DNA of 64,000 nucleotides from Ovis canadensis (lineage: Eukaryota > Chordata > Mammalia > Artiodactyla > Bovidae): NCBI RefSeq assembly GCF_042477335.2, contig NC_091255.1, forward strand, positions 45,052,501 through 45,116,500, in the 5' to 3' direction. The position numbers and the translations under genes were made by a program. The notes under the pieces were generated by a model. It had not been told where the DNA came from and did not search any database. It saw only the letters and a list, made by a program, of their open reading frames with translations. Shown here piece after piece: positions 60,075 to 64,000 of this stretch; within the stretch, counting starts at the first letter, position 1; each line of letters opens with the position of its first letter.

Positions 60075-61525
60075 TCAGGATACGGCTGGCCTTGGGCAGA
60101 GCCAGGGTGGGCCGGGATGGGCCCGGGAGAGGGGGAGTGCGGTCAGGGCTCCAGGCCAGGCCTGCCCCTGGGCCGCTGCATCCCTTCCACCCTTCCCTCT
60201 GCCCGGTGAGGACTCTGCGGCCTCTCTCCACCCGCTCAGCCCCTCTGCCTGCGACCGAGGCACCATCTTCCTGGCTCCACATCCTCCGTCCTCCTCGTCT
60301 CTCCTAGGCTCTCCGCTTTCCTCTGGCAGCTCCTACAGCCCTAAGCTGCTCTCCCTCAGCTCCATCCTCCTCAGCTCAGGGCTCTGGCCCCTGGCACGGC
60401 CCCCTCCTCCTAAGCTTTCTCCTGTCTGAGGCAACATCCCTTTTTCCTGCCCTCCTTGGTTCCAGGCTCCTTTTTTCCATGCTGTCTGCTGGGATTCCCA
60501 ATCCAATTTCTATTTAACCCTTTTCTCTGTGAGCCAGCCCTTCAATATTCATTTCATCTACACTCTCCCGTCTCCCTGCTTCTACATCCTGAGTACACTG
60601 GTGTCTTATCTCCCCCATTGGATTGATTAATGTCTCTCCCCCATCACTCTGGAGAGCTCCCTGCAAGCAGAACCTGAACCGTGTGAGTTTGATATGTTCA
60701 GGGATTGATTGTTCTCCCTTCAGGAGGGCATCCAGCCAGCCAGCCATGGTGTCCAGTCAAAGCAACAGAGACCTGGGCAAGGGATAGGGGCTCAGACCTC
60801 GGGGATCCCCACCTATCCCTTCAGAGAGGCCTAGAGGTCCACAAGCAGGGTCAGTGAAATGGGGGTGGGGGGTGGGATAGAGGGCCTGGCTGGGCCCGGC
60901 CTCATCCCCTGAACAGTGCATTCAGCACCTCTCCTGACCCACACCCCTAGTTTCAGAGCCTGCCCGTTAGCCTTCTGCCTTGGGCCACCAGTGGGAGTGA
61001 ATGTCTAATGCCCTAAGAGCGGGTGGGAGCCTGAAGTAACCTACTCTCCCAGCCCTCCCCCAGGTAGGTGCCAGCCCCAGATGACCTTGGTCACTGAGAA
61101 TGGTTTGAGGAGTAGCAGGCTGCTTGAATGCCAGCTGTTGGAGGGGGACCAGCCCAGTGTGCCCTTTACATGTTTCCTTGACCCTCTCCTGGATTACAGG
61201 GATGGAGAGCTTCTGAGTGGTCCTCTGCCACCACACGGAGCTGACCTCACCAGGCGGCCCCTGAGTCTCCAAGACCTCGAGGGCAGAGAATTTCACTCCC
61301 TTCAGAACCCCTCTCGGATCCCAGAGGGATGGCAGGACCAGGGCATGCTGCCTTTTCACCTTCCCACCTTTCCAACTGGATTCTGAGTCTTTCACAGGCT
61401 GGTCTCTGACTCCTTGTGAACTCAGCTGCTCTTCCAGTCTGAGAGGAGGTAACATAGGAAGGGGAGAGCCCTCTGCTCAGCTCCCTCCCTCCAAGTCCTA
61501 CTTCTAAAATTCTCACATCAGCCTA
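60075..61525. other. Flank, no gene seen
   Basis: G-tracts at 60861-60884 are compatible with a quadruplex. No exon or repeat was recognised. Confidence 0.4.
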
Positions 61526-61529
61526 GGAG

Positions 61530-61600
61530 TTCAAGGGTTGAAGTGTGAGCTCTGCCACCAACTGGCTACATGACCTTGGGTAGCTATCACTCCCCTGCCC
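61530..61600 (+). repeat. MIR fragment
   Basis: TGAGCTCTGCCACCAACTGG followed by CTACATGACCTTGGGTAGCT. Confidence 0.65.
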
Positions 61601-61769
61601 CAGCTCCCAGACCCATTTCACCCTCTTGGTGAATCCAGGGATGCGGACACTGGCCTTCATCTCTCCCTGATGCTGCTTATCACTCTCCCCACCCCAGTCA
61701 GGCCCTCCCCCTCACTCCCCTCCTGCTTCCCCCTTCCCACAGGCACCCACCCAGCAACTCTTCTCAGCC

Positions 61770-64000
61770 CTTTCACTTCAGCAAGCATTTATAGGGCAAG
61801 TAGTATGTCACAGGCCCTGTGCCAGCTGATGGGGTTACAGAGACAAGACGCGGCCTCTGTCCATTGCACCCCCTCCTTGTTCATGTCATTTAGGAGAAAG
61901 ATAAAACCAGAAATCGAAGCAAAGGCAGGTCAACAGAAAAACATAGACACTGTTAGATGCTCCATGCAGATTTATGCAAACAAGCATGCAAATGAATGAA
62001 AGAAGAATGGTGAGATCAAATGAGTGTCTGAGCCTAGATTTTGATGTAATGTTCAAACTGGATGGGACACTGGAGATGGTGAAAGTGGGGCCCAGGGAGG
62101 AGAAATGCCTCCACTGAAGGCCTGCAGCACATAGGTTGGCTTTGGGACCAGAGCCAGAGCTCTGCGCACCAGGCCAAATGGAAGAAGCTGGGCCTTCGGG
62201 GGGAAGTCTCCAAATTCCTCCAGAGTGGGACAGCCGAGAGAGCTGTGGCAGCTCAGGCCACACGAGACTCAATGTCTGACACATCCATACCCAAGGCAGC
62301 CAGTCTCAGAGAAGTTGGTCCTCGCCTTCAAGGTTTTAAATTCTAAGAAGGGAGGCGGGCAGTAGCCCAAGGACAATAATACAAGGCGCATCAGCCATGT
62401 CCCAGGGAGAGCCTGAGCATCTGCTGATGAGAGCTGAAGAGGGAGAAGCTGTCCCCAGGGGAGGGGACACGGAGGCCAGAAGCAGGCCCACGCTGGACTC
62501 CCTCTTGATTAACCTGCAGCAAGTTACCTCTGTCCCCCGAACTGTCCTGCTCAGGTTTGGAGTAGGTGGGATCCTTTATCCCTGTCAAAGCCACTGTTCA
62601 GGTCCAAACCCTTCATTTGGGCTGAGAAGGGCTGTGACACCCCCGCTAAGCTCACAGAGTCAGGTGCCCTGAGCTCTCTCCTCCCCAGGTCACATCCTCC
62701 AGCTCTCACCACCGACAAGGAGTCATCAGGCCAAAAGGAGCCGGAGGAGACACATCATATGCTGGGGAAGCCTGTTAGGGTGACAACGTAGGGATAGACG
62801 GGAGAAGCGGGGAGCCAGGCTCTTCTATTCTGGTTCCTTCTGCTTCCTGATTCTGCCTCTCCCCACAGCTCCCCTGTGAGACCTCAGCTGAGAACCCCTG
62901 CAGTTTCAGGGGTGAAGGCTCAGCCAGGGGCACCCACACCCCTGGTCCAAAGCTGCGGTGATGTCACCATGCCTATTCTTCCTGGATGTGGGATCTTCCC
63001 ACGATGACAGACAAAGTCCACGGGGTTTTCATTCCATAGTGAGGACAATGTCAGCAGGGGGGAAGCCTGTTGAGTGGATAGCAGAGGCAACCCCGCATGC
63101 TACCCCAGAGAAGGGTCCAGGGTACCAGACAGGGCCGAATGCCAGCTCCTGTGTTAGTTAGGCGCTTATCTCAGAGGCCCTTGTCCACAAAAGTACAAAG
63201 TTCTTCCTGAAGTCTGCCCTCCATCGCTCTGGCTGCAGTATATCGCCCTCCCTGTACATTCGTGTCAGCACTACAAAGCTCAGCTAGTGAGCAGATAAGT
63301 ATTTATCTTCTGCCATAGACCCAGCATACTGTCGGTCCATAGGAGCCGTGGAAGAAACTGACCATCAATCCCAGCACTTGAGAAGGTTACAGCTTCGTGA
63401 GCAACACATTTCCCTGCTACAGCCTCCACACTTCCCCGCTCCCAGCCTTCACGTTCCCCCAGGAGCCCCGATTCCGCTGACTGTATTCTCCAAAGTCTCT
63501 GCTATGCCCTGTGCGCTGGGCAGAACCAGCTGGACAAATCGCTCCCCTCTCTGGACCTCTTCTCCCTGTCTATAAACGGAAGGGCCTTGTTCCCCTTTGT
63601 TGGGGGGTGTCTCAAAGATCTCACAGCCCACTAGGCCCCAGTTGGCTGAGTCAAACCGGGTCAAGGAGCTGGCTATACTCCCAGACCACAGAGGGAGCCT
63701 CTGCCTGCCCCAGGAGGGCTGAGATGCAGGCTTCTTCCTCACCCCTGCGGGCAGGGCCATCCTTGCTGACAACATCAGCCTGGTGCCCTCCAAAGTCCTG
63801 CCAGTGTCAGCACTCTCCCCCTCCTCACCCCATCTCATCCCACCCAGCCCCACCCAGCCAGCTCCACTCAGGGTGACAACATCACCAACCTCTTCCCAGA
63901 GCGGGGGCCTCTGGCGAGCTGATGAGCGGGAGGGTGGGGGTCCCTCCGCTCCCCAAGTCCCATTACCTAAAGTGCCACCGCCCTGACTCTATACTAATTG
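61770..64000. other. Right-hand flank, no gene seen
   Basis: A MIR/L2-type scrap at about 61775-61860, an octamer pair at 61972-61993, and otherwise unremarkable DNA to the window edge. Confidence 0.4.

Noticed and set aside
35540-64000. TAC4 or ITGA3 exons, the known neighbours of the pair in human
   Set aside because: No tachykinin motif (FxGLM) or integrin sequence was found; on human spacing both genes would lie outside the window.

Overview
The window is ruminant nuclear DNA (cattle, sheep or goat type; the species cannot be settled from the sequence alone). It carries many Bov-tA/Bov-A2 and CHR-type SINEs, which are diagnostic of ruminants and their close relatives, several with clear target-site duplications, on a background of ancient MIR, L2, L1 and Tigger remnants. 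No prokaryotic features (operons, CRISPR, IS elements) are present.

Only two protein-coding genes can be supported: the convergent homeobox bigene pair DLX3 (plus strand, three exons, 5392-8859, 287 residues) and DLX4 (minus strand, three exons, 25786-30240, 233 residues). Both can be read completely, with canonical GT/AG splice sites and intact homeodomains. Their 3' ends face each other across about 14.5 kb of intergenic DNA, the classic vertebrate Dlx bigene layout; the human counterpart is at 17q21.33.

Layout. 1-860: Bov-A2, an old L1 tail and a CHR SINE. 862-5080: DLX3 upstream flank with two CTCF-like motifs, a CpG-rich patch and a GT/GA microsatellite ending at the promoter. 5087-10365: DLX3 with its CpG island, introns and long 3' UTR. 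10366-24820: intergenic block with several AT-core homeodomain-site clusters in GC-rich DNA (best at 22642-22720, 23505-23600 and 14170-14225), interrupted by MIRs, a Tigger transposon, an L1 and three young SINEs. 24825-30570: DLX4, with CpG islands at exon 2/intron 1 and at exon 1/promoter. 30570-35530: DLX4 upstream CpG DNA plus an orphan CpG island at about 33.8-35.5 kb. 35.5-64 kb: gene-poor flank with dense MIRs, a cluster of young SINEs at 46-54 kb, a convergent CTCF-like motif at 43.37 kb, two unexplained minus-strand open frames at 43.5-47 kb, a perfect 46-bp tandem duplication at 44.8 kb, an AT-rich unclassified island at 55.3-55.95 kb and a few enhancer-like AT-core patches.

DLX3 and DLX4 encode DNA-binding transcription factors of the Distal-less family acting in branchial-arch, limb, skin, tooth, bone and placental development (established knowledge). 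Shared intergenic enhancers are expected to drive both genes, and the CTCF-like motifs at 2.05/3.70 kb (plus) and 43.37 kb (minus) are in the orientation expected for loop anchors enclosing the pair (inference). No previously undescribed system is evident; the best leads are the candidate loop anchors, the candidate shared enhancers, the orphan CpG island and the unexplained open frames.
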